Virus record (IMG/VR): IMGVR_UViG_3300017818_000096
Span: 1 to 25,989 of that record
Direction: 5' to 3' (one strand)
Length of the DNA: 25,989 nt
Source: a virus
A program made the position numbers and the translations under genes. The notes below the pieces were generated by a model. The model saw only the letters and a list, made by a program, of their open reading frames with translations. It ran no database searches and was not told where the DNA came from. Of the stretch, positions 14,605 to 21,057 are shown one piece after another (positions within the stretch are counted from its first letter, which is position 1; the number at the start of each line of letters is the position of its first letter).

Positions 14605-15127
14605 AAAAATTTATACTTGGGAAGATATAGAACGTATGTGTGTAAGCATTGTTAATCAAATGTACACAGACAATTGGCGTCCAGATTATATTGTTGGCAT
14701 CACAAGAGGCGGCAATGTTCCTGCCACAATAATAAGTAACATGACTGGTATACGTTGCGAAGCACTTAAAGTTAGTTTACGTGATGCTGTACATGGTTTA
14801 GAAAGTAATAATTGGATGGCTGTTGATGCACTCGGATATCCAGACAGTGACGCTACAGATATGAAAAAGAATATACTTATTGTAGATGATATTAATGATA
14901 CCGGTGCAACATTTAATTGGATCAAAGAAGATTGGCCTGCAGGGTGTTTACCAAGACATGAAGATTGGAATAATGTTTGGGGTAATAATGTACGCTTTGC
15001 AGTTTTAACAGAAAATTTGTCTAGTGAGTTTGATCAAGTTTCTTACTCATGTGACGAAGTTAACAAATTAGAAAAGGATGTATGGTTAGTATATCCTTGG
15101 GAGAACGTAGGAACATATGCAAATTAA
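14594..15127 (+). CDS. Phosphoribosyltransferase (type I PRTase)
   Basis: A 177-residue protein with the PRPP-binding signature ILIVDDINDTGATF; the acidic pair D98-D99 and loop D102-T106 are intact. An upstream GITRGGNVPATIIS supplies the flexible-loop/pyrophosphate region. Type I PRTases link a purine or pyrimidine base to PRPP; the hood that fixes base specificity is not recognisable, so xanthine/guanine-type salvage is only the closest guess. In this phage it could recycle bases released by guanine exchange or host DNA breakdown (inference). GAGGAA at 14581-14586 precedes the start. Confidence 0.8.
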   Translation: MLDKKIYTWEDIERMCVSIVNQMYTDNWRPDYIVGITRGGNVPATIISNMTGIRCEALKVSLRDAVHGLESNNWMAVDALGYPDSDATDMKKNILIVDDINDTGATFNWIKEDWPAGCLPRHEDWNNVWGNNVRFAVLTENLSSEFDQVSYSCDEVNKLEKDVWLVYPWENVGTYAN

Positions 15128-15725
15128 TATGGACAAATTAGATTTATTTCCTGTGCCTTTACTAGGTACAGAATTTCCTAGTGCAGACATTTTAGCAGAT
15201 GTACTAGTACCAAAGATGAAAGATATTGAGTCAAAAGACCAAAATCCTATTCCTTATAGTGCTAATAGTTATACAAATTACAATCCGTATACACAAGCAC
15301 TAGACATGGAAGAATGTAAAGAATTAAAGTCATTTATTGAAGAATGTGGCAAATCTGCTAACAAGTTAATTGGTATAGATGGCGGAATAATGTTTACAGG
15401 TAGCTGGTTTAGTATTACAAGACAGTTTGGAGTTCATCCTGAACATAATCATATTCCTGCTACTTGGAGTGGCGTGTATTATGTACAAGCAAATGAAAAC
15501 GATTCTCCAATAACATTTTTAGATTCTAACAAAAATAGTAATTGGCCTTGGATGCAAACTAATGAAGCAAATTCATATAATACATCTAGCTACAGTATAA
15601 AACCTAAAACAGGTAGATTAATTTTATTTCCTAGTTGGTTGATGCATCGTGTTGACCAACAAATGGCAGATCAGGAAAGAGTAACAATCAGTTTTAACTT
15701 GGCGGCATTACATGAGCAAAAATAA
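15117..15725 (+). CDS. 2OG-Fe(II) oxygenase-like protein (TIGR02466-type)
   Basis: A 202-residue protein of the type common in marine phages: a short LFPVPLLGTEF start, then GVHPEHNHIPATWSGVYYV with H110-x-H112 near the first metal-ligand site, and GRLILFPSWLMHRVDQ with distal H177, followed by RVTISFN where Arg can bind 2-oxoglutarate. The family's substrates are unknown; related enzymes hydroxylate residues or small molecules. It differs from the oxygenase at 371-946, so the phage has two. ATG 15117 follows AGG at about 15108-15111 and overlaps the previous gene by 11 bases. Confidence 0.65.
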   Translation: MQINMDKLDLFPVPLLGTEFPSADILADVLVPKMKDIESKDQNPIPYSANSYTNYNPYTQALDMEECKELKSFIEECGKSANKLIGIDGGIMFTGSWFSITRQFGVHPEHNHIPATWSGVYYVQANENDSPITFLDSNKNSNWPWMQTNEANSYNTSSYSIKPKTGRLILFPSWLMHRVDQQMADQERVTISFNLAALHEQK

Positions 15726-16143
15726 ACCTTGGACTGATGTATTAATAGATACAAAAGACTTTACAGTTTACAAAGACAAATATCCTGTTACAGAAGGACA
15801 TATTCTTTTTGTACCAAAAGAACAAACATGGCAGGATTTAAGTAAGTGTTTCGAAGCCGCATACAAATGGGGCTATGATTGGGTTGATCGCGGATATTGT
15901 GAAGCATTCAACATTGGACAAAACTGTGGAGAAGCGGCAGGTCAAACTATCGACTGGCCACATGTTCATCTTATTCCACGCCGGAAAGGTGACATGAAAG
16001 ATCCAACAGGAGGCGTTAGGCACGTTATACCAGAAAAAGGCAATTACAAAACAAATGAAATATATAAAAAAATAAACGGCAATTATACTACGCAAGAAGT
16101 TGTAGATGCTACTAATAAGATCTTAGAAGGAGATTTATGTTGA
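15712..16143 (+). CDS. HIT-family nucleotide hydrolase-like protein
   Basis: A 143-residue histidine-triad protein. It has the family layout (DTKDFTVYKDKYPVTEGHIL, then FNIGQNCGEAAGQ) and a catalytic segment QTIDWPHVHLIPRRKGD that lines up with FHIT-type QTVKHVHVHVLPR. The first His of HxHxH is W82 here; H84 (equivalent to the nucleophile) and H86 remain. HIT enzymes cleave nucleoside phosphoramidates, AMP esters or diadenosine polyphosphates. Loss of the first His is unusual but does not remove the nucleophile. It overlaps the neighbours at both ends and may serve nucleotide metabolism. Confidence 0.85.
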   Translation: MSKNKPWTDVLIDTKDFTVYKDKYPVTEGHILFVPKEQTWQDLSKCFEAAYKWGYDWVDRGYCEAFNIGQNCGEAAGQTIDWPHVHLIPRRKGDMKDPTGGVRHVIPEKGNYKTNEIYKKINGNYTTQEVVDATNKILEGDLC

Positions 16144-16343
16144 AACAAAGATTGATTGAAGCGGCAAGAGCCCATGCAGAAGCAGAAGTCAAACTGCATA
16201 AAACAAACATTGATGTATACATGGAAAAAGTTGTAGGCATCGGTGAGCATTCTGACATCATCGAAACTATCCAAAAAGAACTTGATGCTATGGCACAAGC
16301 AGATGATAGATTAGAAATGTTAAACAAATATTTTAATGACTAG
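16137..16343 (+). CDS. Conserved small hypothetical protein
   Basis: A 68-residue helical protein starting at ATG 16137, overlapping the HIT stop, with AAGGAG at 16127-16132 as ribosome site. The sequence has a helix (LIEAARAHAEAEVKLHKTN), a short turn with GIGEHSDIIE, and a second helix to the end (DRLEMLNKYFND). I recall a similar small protein with an IGEHSDI-type core from T4-like cyanophages, unchecked. Function unknown. It overlaps the SGNH gene that follows by eight bases. Confidence 0.6.
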   Translation: MLKQRLIEAARAHAEAEVKLHKTNIDVYMEKVVGIGEHSDIIETIQKELDAMAQADDRLEMLNKYFND

Positions 16344-17157
16344 AACACTTTTTATTGGCGACAGTCATACCTGCGGATACAAAACAAAAGCTGGAGAAGT
16401 TGGTCCTGATAGTTTTACTAACTGGAACGATAACAGCTATGTTTTAGAATATGCAAAATTAAATAATAAAAAATGTATTGTCTATGCTATGCCCGGTGCA
16501 AGTATTAGACAATACACTGATTACATACGAGCAATGTTTAACAAGTACAATGACATTGACGAAGTATTTGTTCTATTAAGTAGTCTTAATAGATTTACAC
16601 TATCTTTTAATCAAAAACTTTCTCCTGATATAGTACCTGTTGATCATTTTACTCACGATGTAGGCACAACTGAAGATGGCCTAGTTGATAGATATATGGA
16701 CAAAACTATTGAAGGAGACTATTTTCAATTATATCAAAAGCCCCATCAAGGAGATTATGAAAATTTTCCTGGACTTAAATTTAGTTATGAACAGGGATTG
16801 ACAGAGCCTGATATAAGAAAATCTTCTTATATGGACATTAAAACTTTCTTTGAATTGAACACACATCTAGAACAAAGAGACTTTTTTAAGGACATTTATG
16901 TATGGGATAATATGTGTGCAGACTATAATGTTCCTTTGTATCTTTTTAAAATGCGTGAAAGAACATTCTTTCCGGAAGGTTATGAATTTTACGGAAAACT
17001 TAAAAACACAACTATTGCAGATCAAAGTATTGAATTATATTTCCAAAACAAGCAAATTAACCACGAAGCATACTTTTTGGAAGATAAAGAGCATTATAAT
17101 ACCAAATTTCACAATCTTATTGCAAAAAATTACATAAAACACTTGACAAAAACCTAA
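16336..17157 (+). CDS. SGNH-hydrolase-like protein (GDSH type)
   Basis: A 273-residue protein with the SGNH block I TRTLFIGDSHTCGY (S10 in GDSH), a Gly-containing block II (YAMPGASIRQYT), an Asn in LLSSLNRF that fits block III, and H253 in KEHYNTKFHN as the possible catalytic His. GDSH-type members act as esterases or acyltransferases on glycans and lipids. It is larger than the other SGNH protein here (193 residues) and shares only the motif. The promoter for queE begins within its last codons. Substrate unknown. Confidence 0.6.
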   Translation: MTRTLFIGDSHTCGYKTKAGEVGPDSFTNWNDNSYVLEYAKLNNKKCIVYAMPGASIRQYTDYIRAMFNKYNDIDEVFVLLSSLNRFTLSFNQKLSPDIVPVDHFTHDVGTTEDGLVDRYMDKTIEGDYFQLYQKPHQGDYENFPGLKFSYEQGLTEPDIRKSSYMDIKTFFELNTHLEQRDFFKDIYVWDNMCADYNVPLYLFKMRERTFFPEGYEFYGKLKNTTIADQSIELYFQNKQINHEAYFLEDKEHYNTKFHNLIAKNYIKHLTKT

Positions 17158-17174
17158 ATATAGTATATTATAAT
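17143..17174 (+). promoter_or_regulatory. Probable sigma70-type promoter for queE
   Basis: TTGACA at 17143-17148 lies in the last codons of the SGNH gene. With a 17-base spacer the -10 is TATTAT (17166-17171, five of six); a full TATAAT at 17169-17174 has a 20-base spacer. Either way the unit starts with queE and can run through the RNase H gene to 20231. Confidence 0.55.
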
Positions 17175-17193
17175 ACAATATAGGAGTAGTAAG

Positions 17194-18087
17194 TTGAAGC
17201 TAAGATATTCAGAAGCATTTTATTCAGTACAAGGTGAAGGCAAATTTGTCGGCGTACCTAGTGTATTTTTACGTACATTTGGTTGTAACTTTCGTTGCAT
17301 GAACTTTGGTACAGATGAGACTAGAGATCGTTGGGAACAACACAAAGACGGAAAAAGGCACAATGCTGAAGTAAAAGCATTACTTGATGCAGATGTGCAT
17401 AAAACTACAGAAAAATTTGAAGACTTGCCTATCATTCACACAGGTTGTGATACATATGCAAGTATCTATCCAGAGTTTAAACACTTCAACAAACTTGCAG
17501 AAGTTGACGAAGTTGTTGAACATCTACTTTCACTTACTCCAGAAGGTAAGTGGACAATGGACAATGGACAAGATGTACACTTGATTATGACAGGTGGTGA
17601 GCCTTTGTTAGCGTGGCAAAAGCTATACATCGAACTATTTGAACATCCACGCATGAGGGATTTGAAAAATGTTACATTTGAAACAAACACTACACAAACA
17701 TTACACGACGAGTTCTTCGATTATCTCAACAATCAAGACAGATTTACAATCACTTGGAGTTGTTCCCCAAAACTTAGCGTTTCAGGAGAACCTTGGGATA
17801 CTGCTATACTGCCTAACATTGCTCATGAGTATAGCCTTGTTGACGGTAGCGACATGTATCTTAAGTTTGTTGTCGCTAACGAAAACGATATTAATGAAGC
17901 TGGTAGAGCTGTCGAAGCATATAAGAAAGCAGGAGTGGAATGTCCTGTTTACTGTATGCCTTTGGGTGGACGCAGTGAAGAATACAATCTTAATGTCAAA
18001 GAAGTCGCAGAAGTCTGTATGCAAAGAGGATGGCGATTTACACCCCGACTCCACATATCGCTATTCGGAAATGCCTGGGGAACTTGA
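17194..18087 (+). CDS. queE: 7-carboxy-7-deazaguanine synthase (QueE), insert-containing
   Basis: A 297-residue radical-SAM enzyme that converts 6-carboxytetrahydropterin to 7-carboxy-7-deazaguanine. Seen: YSVQGEGKFVGVPSVFLR at the N-terminus, then C31-x3-C35, but position 38 is Phe, not the third Cys of CxxxCxxC. The third Cys appears at C85 in TGCDTYAS, after about 46 inserted residues, still followed by the expected D-T. Then MTGGEPLLAWQ (G134-P137). I recall such a split in marine phage QueE but have not checked it. It starts at TTG 17194 with TAGGAG seven bases upstream. It works with the DpdA-like and QueD-like proteins; QueC and FolE are not in this window. Confidence 0.85.
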   Translation: MKLRYSEAFYSVQGEGKFVGVPSVFLRTFGCNFRCMNFGTDETRDRWEQHKDGKRHNAEVKALLDADVHKTTEKFEDLPIIHTGCDTYASIYPEFKHFNKLAEVDEVVEHLLSLTPEGKWTMDNGQDVHLIMTGGEPLLAWQKLYIELFEHPRMRDLKNVTFETNTTQTLHDEFFDYLNNQDRFTITWSCSPKLSVSGEPWDTAILPNIAHEYSLVDGSDMYLKFVVANENDINEAGRAVEAYKKAGVECPVYCMPLGGRSEEYNLNVKEVAEVCMQRGWRFTPRLHISLFGNAWGT

Positions 18088-18178
18088 TTTGTATAAAAAT
18101 AAACAACACGAAAAGGCAATGAAGGCACCAATTAATAAAAACTTAGATGACGATCTAAGGAAGAAAGGACTACTATAA
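18071..18178 (+). CDS. Very small hypothetical protein
   Basis: A 35-residue ORF from ATG 18071, starting inside the end of queE and sharing one base (TAATG) with the next start. It is basic and polar (MPGELDLYKNKQHEKAMKA) and ends in KKGLL. A longer reading of this frame, back to 17669, is only the queE gene in another frame. Support comes from the tight join with the next gene; the ribosome site is weak. Confidence 0.35.
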   Translation: MPGELDLYKNKQHEKAMKAPINKNLDDDLRKKGLL

Positions 18179-18564
18179 TGGGATGGTGGAATAAACTTGT
18201 AAAAGATAAAAAGGCACAAGAAAAAACAGAAGAACCAAAGACACAAAAAGAAATGAGACTAGAAGTTCTTCAAAAAGAAAAAGAGCAAGCAACTGCTGAA
18301 GGGAAACCTTGGGTAGCTGTATTAGACACTCAAGTCAACAAAGATAATATTCGAAATGGTTTTTTTGAATTAGATTGGAATAACGAATTTATTGAACAAC
18401 TTTTAGATGCAGGTTATTCGGGTGAAACTAATGAACAAATAGTTGATGCTTGGTTTAAAACTCTAGCAAGACAGATTTTGGAAGAAGACAATCTTGACAC
18501 AGACCGTGAAATGGGTTATATTAATGTTAAACCCGTAGATAAGGATAAAAGTGAAGTTTCATGA
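18178..18564 (+). CDS. Conserved hypothetical phage protein
   Basis: A 128-residue protein beginning MGWWNKLVKDKKAQEKTEE, a charged, probably disordered N-terminus of about 40 residues. The rest is folded-looking: KPWVAVLDTQVNKDNIRNG and FFELDWNNEFIEQLLDAGY, then a helix before an acidic end. I recall a similar protein next to the RNase H gene in T4-like cyanophages, not checked. No catalytic motif. It overlaps the RNase H start by four bases (ATGA). Confidence 0.6.
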   Translation: MGWWNKLVKDKKAQEKTEEPKTQKEMRLEVLQKEKEQATAEGKPWVAVLDTQVNKDNIRNGFFELDWNNEFIEQLLDAGYSGETNEQIVDAWFKTLARQILEEDNLDTDREMGYINVKPVDKDKSEVS

Positions 18565-19544
18565 GTACATACATATTAGTAGACACAGCAAATACATTTT
18601 TCCGAGCTCGTCATGTTATACGTGGTGACATAGATACAAAAGTTGGTATGGCATTACATATTACATTTAACAGCATTAAAAAGGCGTGGAAAGACTTTGA
18701 CGCAGATCATGTTGTATTTTGCTTAGAAGGTCGTAGCTGGCGTAAAGATTATTATGAGCCCTACAAGCGCAATCGGCAAGAAACACGTGACGCAATGACT
18801 CCTTCGCAAGCAGAAGAAGATAAAGTGTTTTGGGAAATCTTTGATGAGTTTAAAGAGTTCATCGGTACAAAGACTAATTGTACTATGATCCAACATCCGC
18901 AACTAGAAGCAGATGATTTGATAGCAGGATGGGTGCAAAGTCATCCAGATGATGATCATGTAATTATTAGTACCGACGGTGACTTTGCACAACTAATTGC
19001 ACCTAATGTAAAACAATACAACGGTGTACAGAATGTAACTATTACACATGAAGGTTACTTTGATGATAAAGGCAAAGAAGTAATAGACAAAAAAACAAAA
19101 CTTCCTAAAGAAGCGCCTGATCCAGAATGGCTACTATTTGAGAAATGTATGCGTGGTGACACAAGTGATAATGTGTTTAGTGCATTTCCTGGTGTACGCA
19201 AGAAAGGTACACGTAATAAAGTAGGCTTACAAGAAGCATTTGCTGATAAGAATACAAAAGGCTACAACTGGAATAACATGATGCTACAGCGTTGGGTAGA
19301 TCATGAAGGTGTAGAACATCGTGTGCTAGATGATTATAATCGCAACGTAACACTTTGTGATTTATCTGCACAACCAGAAGAAATTCGTAACACAATTAAC
19401 AGTGTAATTAATAGTGTTGAACCAAAAGACATTTCACAAGTAGGTATGAGATTAATGAAATTTTGTGCTAAATGGGATATGCAACGAGTTGCAGACCAGG
19501 CACAAAACTTTGCTGAACCATTACAAGCGAGGTATCCACAATGA
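18561..19544 (+). CDS. rnh: T4-like RNase H / 5'-3' flap nuclease
   Basis: A 327-residue FEN-family nuclease (T4 RNase H has 305) that removes RNA primers from lagging-strand fragments. Motifs: VDTANTFFRAR with D8, EGRSWRKDYYEPYKRNR, LEADDLIAGW with E116, D118 and D119, ISTDGDFAQL with D139 and D141, and GDTSDNV with D200 and D203, then FPGVRKKG, the DNA-binding helix-hairpin-helix region. All acidic metal ligands expected are present. It starts with ATGA overlap and ends with an ATGA overlap to the next gene. It belongs to the queE transcription unit. Confidence 0.93.
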   Translation: MSTYILVDTANTFFRARHVIRGDIDTKVGMALHITFNSIKKAWKDFDADHVVFCLEGRSWRKDYYEPYKRNRQETRDAMTPSQAEEDKVFWEIFDEFKEFIGTKTNCTMIQHPQLEADDLIAGWVQSHPDDDHVIISTDGDFAQLIAPNVKQYNGVQNVTITHEGYFDDKGKEVIDKKTKLPKEAPDPEWLLFEKCMRGDTSDNVFSAFPGVRKKGTRNKVGLQEAFADKNTKGYNWNNMMLQRWVDHEGVEHRVLDDYNRNVTLCDLSAQPEEIRNTINSVINSVEPKDISQVGMRLMKFCAKWDMQRVADQAQNFAEPLQARYPQ

Positions 19545-20008
19545 CAATAAATGCAAAAGAAGTACTAAAAAACAAGTTTTGGATTGTAGAAGAAAACGGT
19601 TCTAAAGTTGGAACCTTAAGTGCAAGCGACGAGTGTTACACTTATACTTGTACACAAGGTACACAAGTTTTTAGTACAATGAATCAAATGAAGAAAGCAC
19701 TAGGTAAAATTACTTGGAGTACAGCAGATAAAAAACCTGCAAACGATTATGATGTTCATGGCTATCCTACTAGTTGTGAACCATTTAATCCTATGTACGA
19801 TGTTAGGAATAAATTACCATTGTTTAGTAAAAGTAACAAATCAAAAAGTTTATATTGTGCGGGATATTACACAATACATTTTGAAAAAGGTTGGGTCAAA
19901 AGTTTTTGTCCTAAACTAATTACAATAGAACGCTACGAACATAGAGGTCCATTTAAGACTGAATTCGAAATGCGTGAGGAGTTATCGCGTGTCAACAGAG
20001 CCTCTTAA
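19541..20008 (+). CDS. Conserved hypothetical T4-like phage protein
   Basis: A 155-residue protein following RNase H by ATGA overlap. The N-terminus reads KNKFWIVEENGSKVGTLSA, a strand-rich, probably beta-sheet domain; the second half has VHGYPTSCEPFNPMYDVRNK, KSKSLYCAGYYTIHF and KGWVKSFCPKLITIERY. I recall a similar gene next to rnh in T4-like cyanophages, which suggests a replication or DNA-related role; that is recollection. Several Cys (32, 36, 84, 107, 120) do not form a clear zinc site. Function unknown. Confidence 0.65.
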   Translation: MTINAKEVLKNKFWIVEENGSKVGTLSASDECYTYTCTQGTQVFSTMNQMKKALGKITWSTADKKPANDYDVHGYPTSCEPFNPMYDVRNKLPLFSKSNKSKSLYCAGYYTIHFEKGWVKSFCPKLITIERYEHRGPFKTEFEMREELSRVNRAS

Positions 20009-20231
20009 TACTAGCTCTATACAGTCTTTTATACAAAATGTAAAAGCCGCTGATGCAGGTAATCAAAAAGAAATTAGATTAACAATGCCGCAAGCAAAAA
20101 GTTTAGCATTTACTTTAGGCATTGTTATGTCTAGACTACACGGCGATTTAGAACTTTATGTTAAAGAAAATGCAAAATCTGCTGAACAAGAACCTATAGA
20201 GGTACAACTTGACGGCGGGAATGACTGGTAA
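19989..20231 (+). CDS. Small conserved hypothetical protein
   Basis: I start at GTG 19989, because GAGGAG at 19976-19981 lies seven bases before it; the GTG at 19974 overlaps that site and leaves none upstream. The 80-residue product has a polar N-terminus, then a helical core (IQSFIQNVKAADAG, MPQAKSLAFTLGIVMSRLHG) and an acidic tail. The overlap with the previous gene is 20 bases. Resembles small proteins next to the preceding gene in T4-like cyanophages, by recollection. Function unknown. Confidence 0.55.
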   Translation: MSTEPLNTSSIQSFIQNVKAADAGNQKEIRLTMPQAKSLAFTLGIVMSRLHGDLELYVKENAKSAEQEPIEVQLDGGNDW

Positions 20232-20256
20232 ACTGCTACTATTACTATAAAAAAGA

Positions 20257-20264
20257 GATAAATA
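20257..20264 (+). promoter_or_regulatory. T4-late-type promoter motif GATAAATA
   Basis: GATAAATA, identical to the motif at 1375, lies 30 bases before ATG 20295 in a short intergenic gap. A T4-like late start about six bases downstream would be near 20270, inside the left arm of the hairpin at 20264-20296. Confidence 0.5.
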
Positions 20265-20296
20265 TATGCGTATATAATTAAAAAGGAAACGCATAT
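20264..20296 (+). promoter_or_regulatory. Start-codon-sequestering hairpin
   Basis: ATATGCGT (20264-20271) and ACGCATAT (20289-20296) are perfect inverted repeats of 8 bases around a 17-base loop. The right arm contains the first two bases of ATG 20295-20297, and the ribosome site (AAGGAAA, about 20282-20288) is in the loop. In read-through RNA the start would be masked; an RNA from the late promoter would lack nearly all the left arm. T4 gene e (lysozyme) and soc are controlled this way. The function here is inferred. Confidence 0.55.
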
Positions 20297-20582
20297 GAGC
20301 AGGCCTAAGCCAAATGTTCTGTTAGAATATGTTAATAAGAAAACATACAGAAGCGAACAAGTATTAGAAGCAGAAGCTATTTGGGCGGTTTTTCATAATA
20401 ATAAACCGTTTAATCTAAAGAGCGCCAATATATTGACAAGCTATCCTGGTCCTAAATATAAGAAAACAAGTTTTTCAAATCCAGGACATGCACACAATTT
20501 AGCCAAAAAAATGAATGAGATGTTTCAGTGTAACGAATTTACTGTTGTAAAACTTACACAAGGTGAAACAGTTAAAGAATGA
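20295..20582 (+). CDS. Conserved hypothetical phage protein (probable late gene)
   Basis: A 95-residue basic protein (MSRPKPNVLLEYVNKKTYRS at the start, YPGPKYKKTSFSNPGHAH mid-protein). The last third is helix then strand (AKKMNEMFQCNEFTVVKL). No catalytic motif. I recall similar proteins in T4-like cyanophages, where the family is uncharacterised. It has its own late-promoter motif and a hairpin masking its start codon, so it should be made only late and may be needed in assembly or lysis (inference). It overlaps the next gene by four bases (ATGA). Confidence 0.65.
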   Translation: MSRPKPNVLLEYVNKKTYRSEQVLEAEAIWAVFHNNKPFNLKSANILTSYPGPKYKKTSFSNPGHAHNLAKKMNEMFQCNEFTVVKLTQGETVKE

Positions 20583-20977
20583 ATTGGAAATTAACCTACA
20601 CAAAAATCTTCTTAAAAAATGCTGACATAACTGTAAATGAAGCAAATATAAAAGAATACATGCCTGTTTGGTGGCAAAACATCAGACAGAAAGAAAGTGG
20701 TGGGTTAAGATTAACAGACGATGGAATAATGTTTGTAAAAGAGAAACTAGGATTATCTACTTACGATGTTCCATTTCCAGCAGATTTTAAATTAACAACA
20801 CAAACACTAATTTGGTTAGACCAATTTATTGATTGTCCGTACTGGTTAGGAACACACGGAATAGTTGTAACAAACGAAAAAAAAGCTGTCGAACTACATC
20901 TTTTCAGTGGAGATGTTAAGAAATACGGCCTCCAAAAAGCATTAACTAGGCAAAAAAAAGAATCCAAAAGTGGTTGA
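20579..20977 (+). CDS. Conserved hypothetical phage protein
   Basis: A 132-residue protein coupled to the previous gene by ATGA overlap. It is aromatic-rich (EYMPVWWQNIRQK, TTQTLIWLDQFIDCPYWLG) with a basic tail (KALTRQKKESKSG). The single Cys and lack of catalytic motifs give no function. The GIVVTNEKKAVELHLF strand pattern suggests a mixed alpha/beta fold. It is probably from the same late unit as 20295-20582. Its last bases hold the -35 of the MoxR promoter. Confidence 0.6.
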   Translation: MNWKLTYTKIFLKNADITVNEANIKEYMPVWWQNIRQKESGGLRLTDDGIMFVKEKLGLSTYDVPFPADFKLTTQTLIWLDQFIDCPYWLGTHGIVVTNEKKAVELHLFSGDVKKYGLQKALTRQKKESKSG

Positions 20978-21002
20978 CCTTTGTTTATAAAGGTGCTATA
21001 TT
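20974..21002 (+). promoter_or_regulatory. Sigma70-like promoter with inverted repeat in spacer
   Basis: TTGACC (20974-20979) and TATATT (20997-21002) are 17 bases apart, ahead of the MoxR gene. A perfect 6-bp inverted repeat, ACCTTT-N6-AAAGGT (20977-20994), overlaps the -35 and fills the spacer, a position where a bound repressor or activator would act. A weak RNA hairpin is the alternative. Confidence 0.55.
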
Positions 21003-21057
21003 AGTATTATACTAATTAAGTATGGCACTGAAAAAAACACAAGAAGAGGAATACACA

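Noticed and set aside
17669-18070. Long ORF in another frame across queE
   Set aside because: It overlaps the well-supported queE gene and shows no protein-like pattern; only its last 35 codons (18071-18178) were kept, as a separate small ORF.
20433-20462. TTGACA with TATAAG 18 bases on, inside the 20295 gene
   Set aside because: The match is good but lies mid-gene with a longer spacer and a coupled downstream gene; chance is likely in AT-rich DNA.
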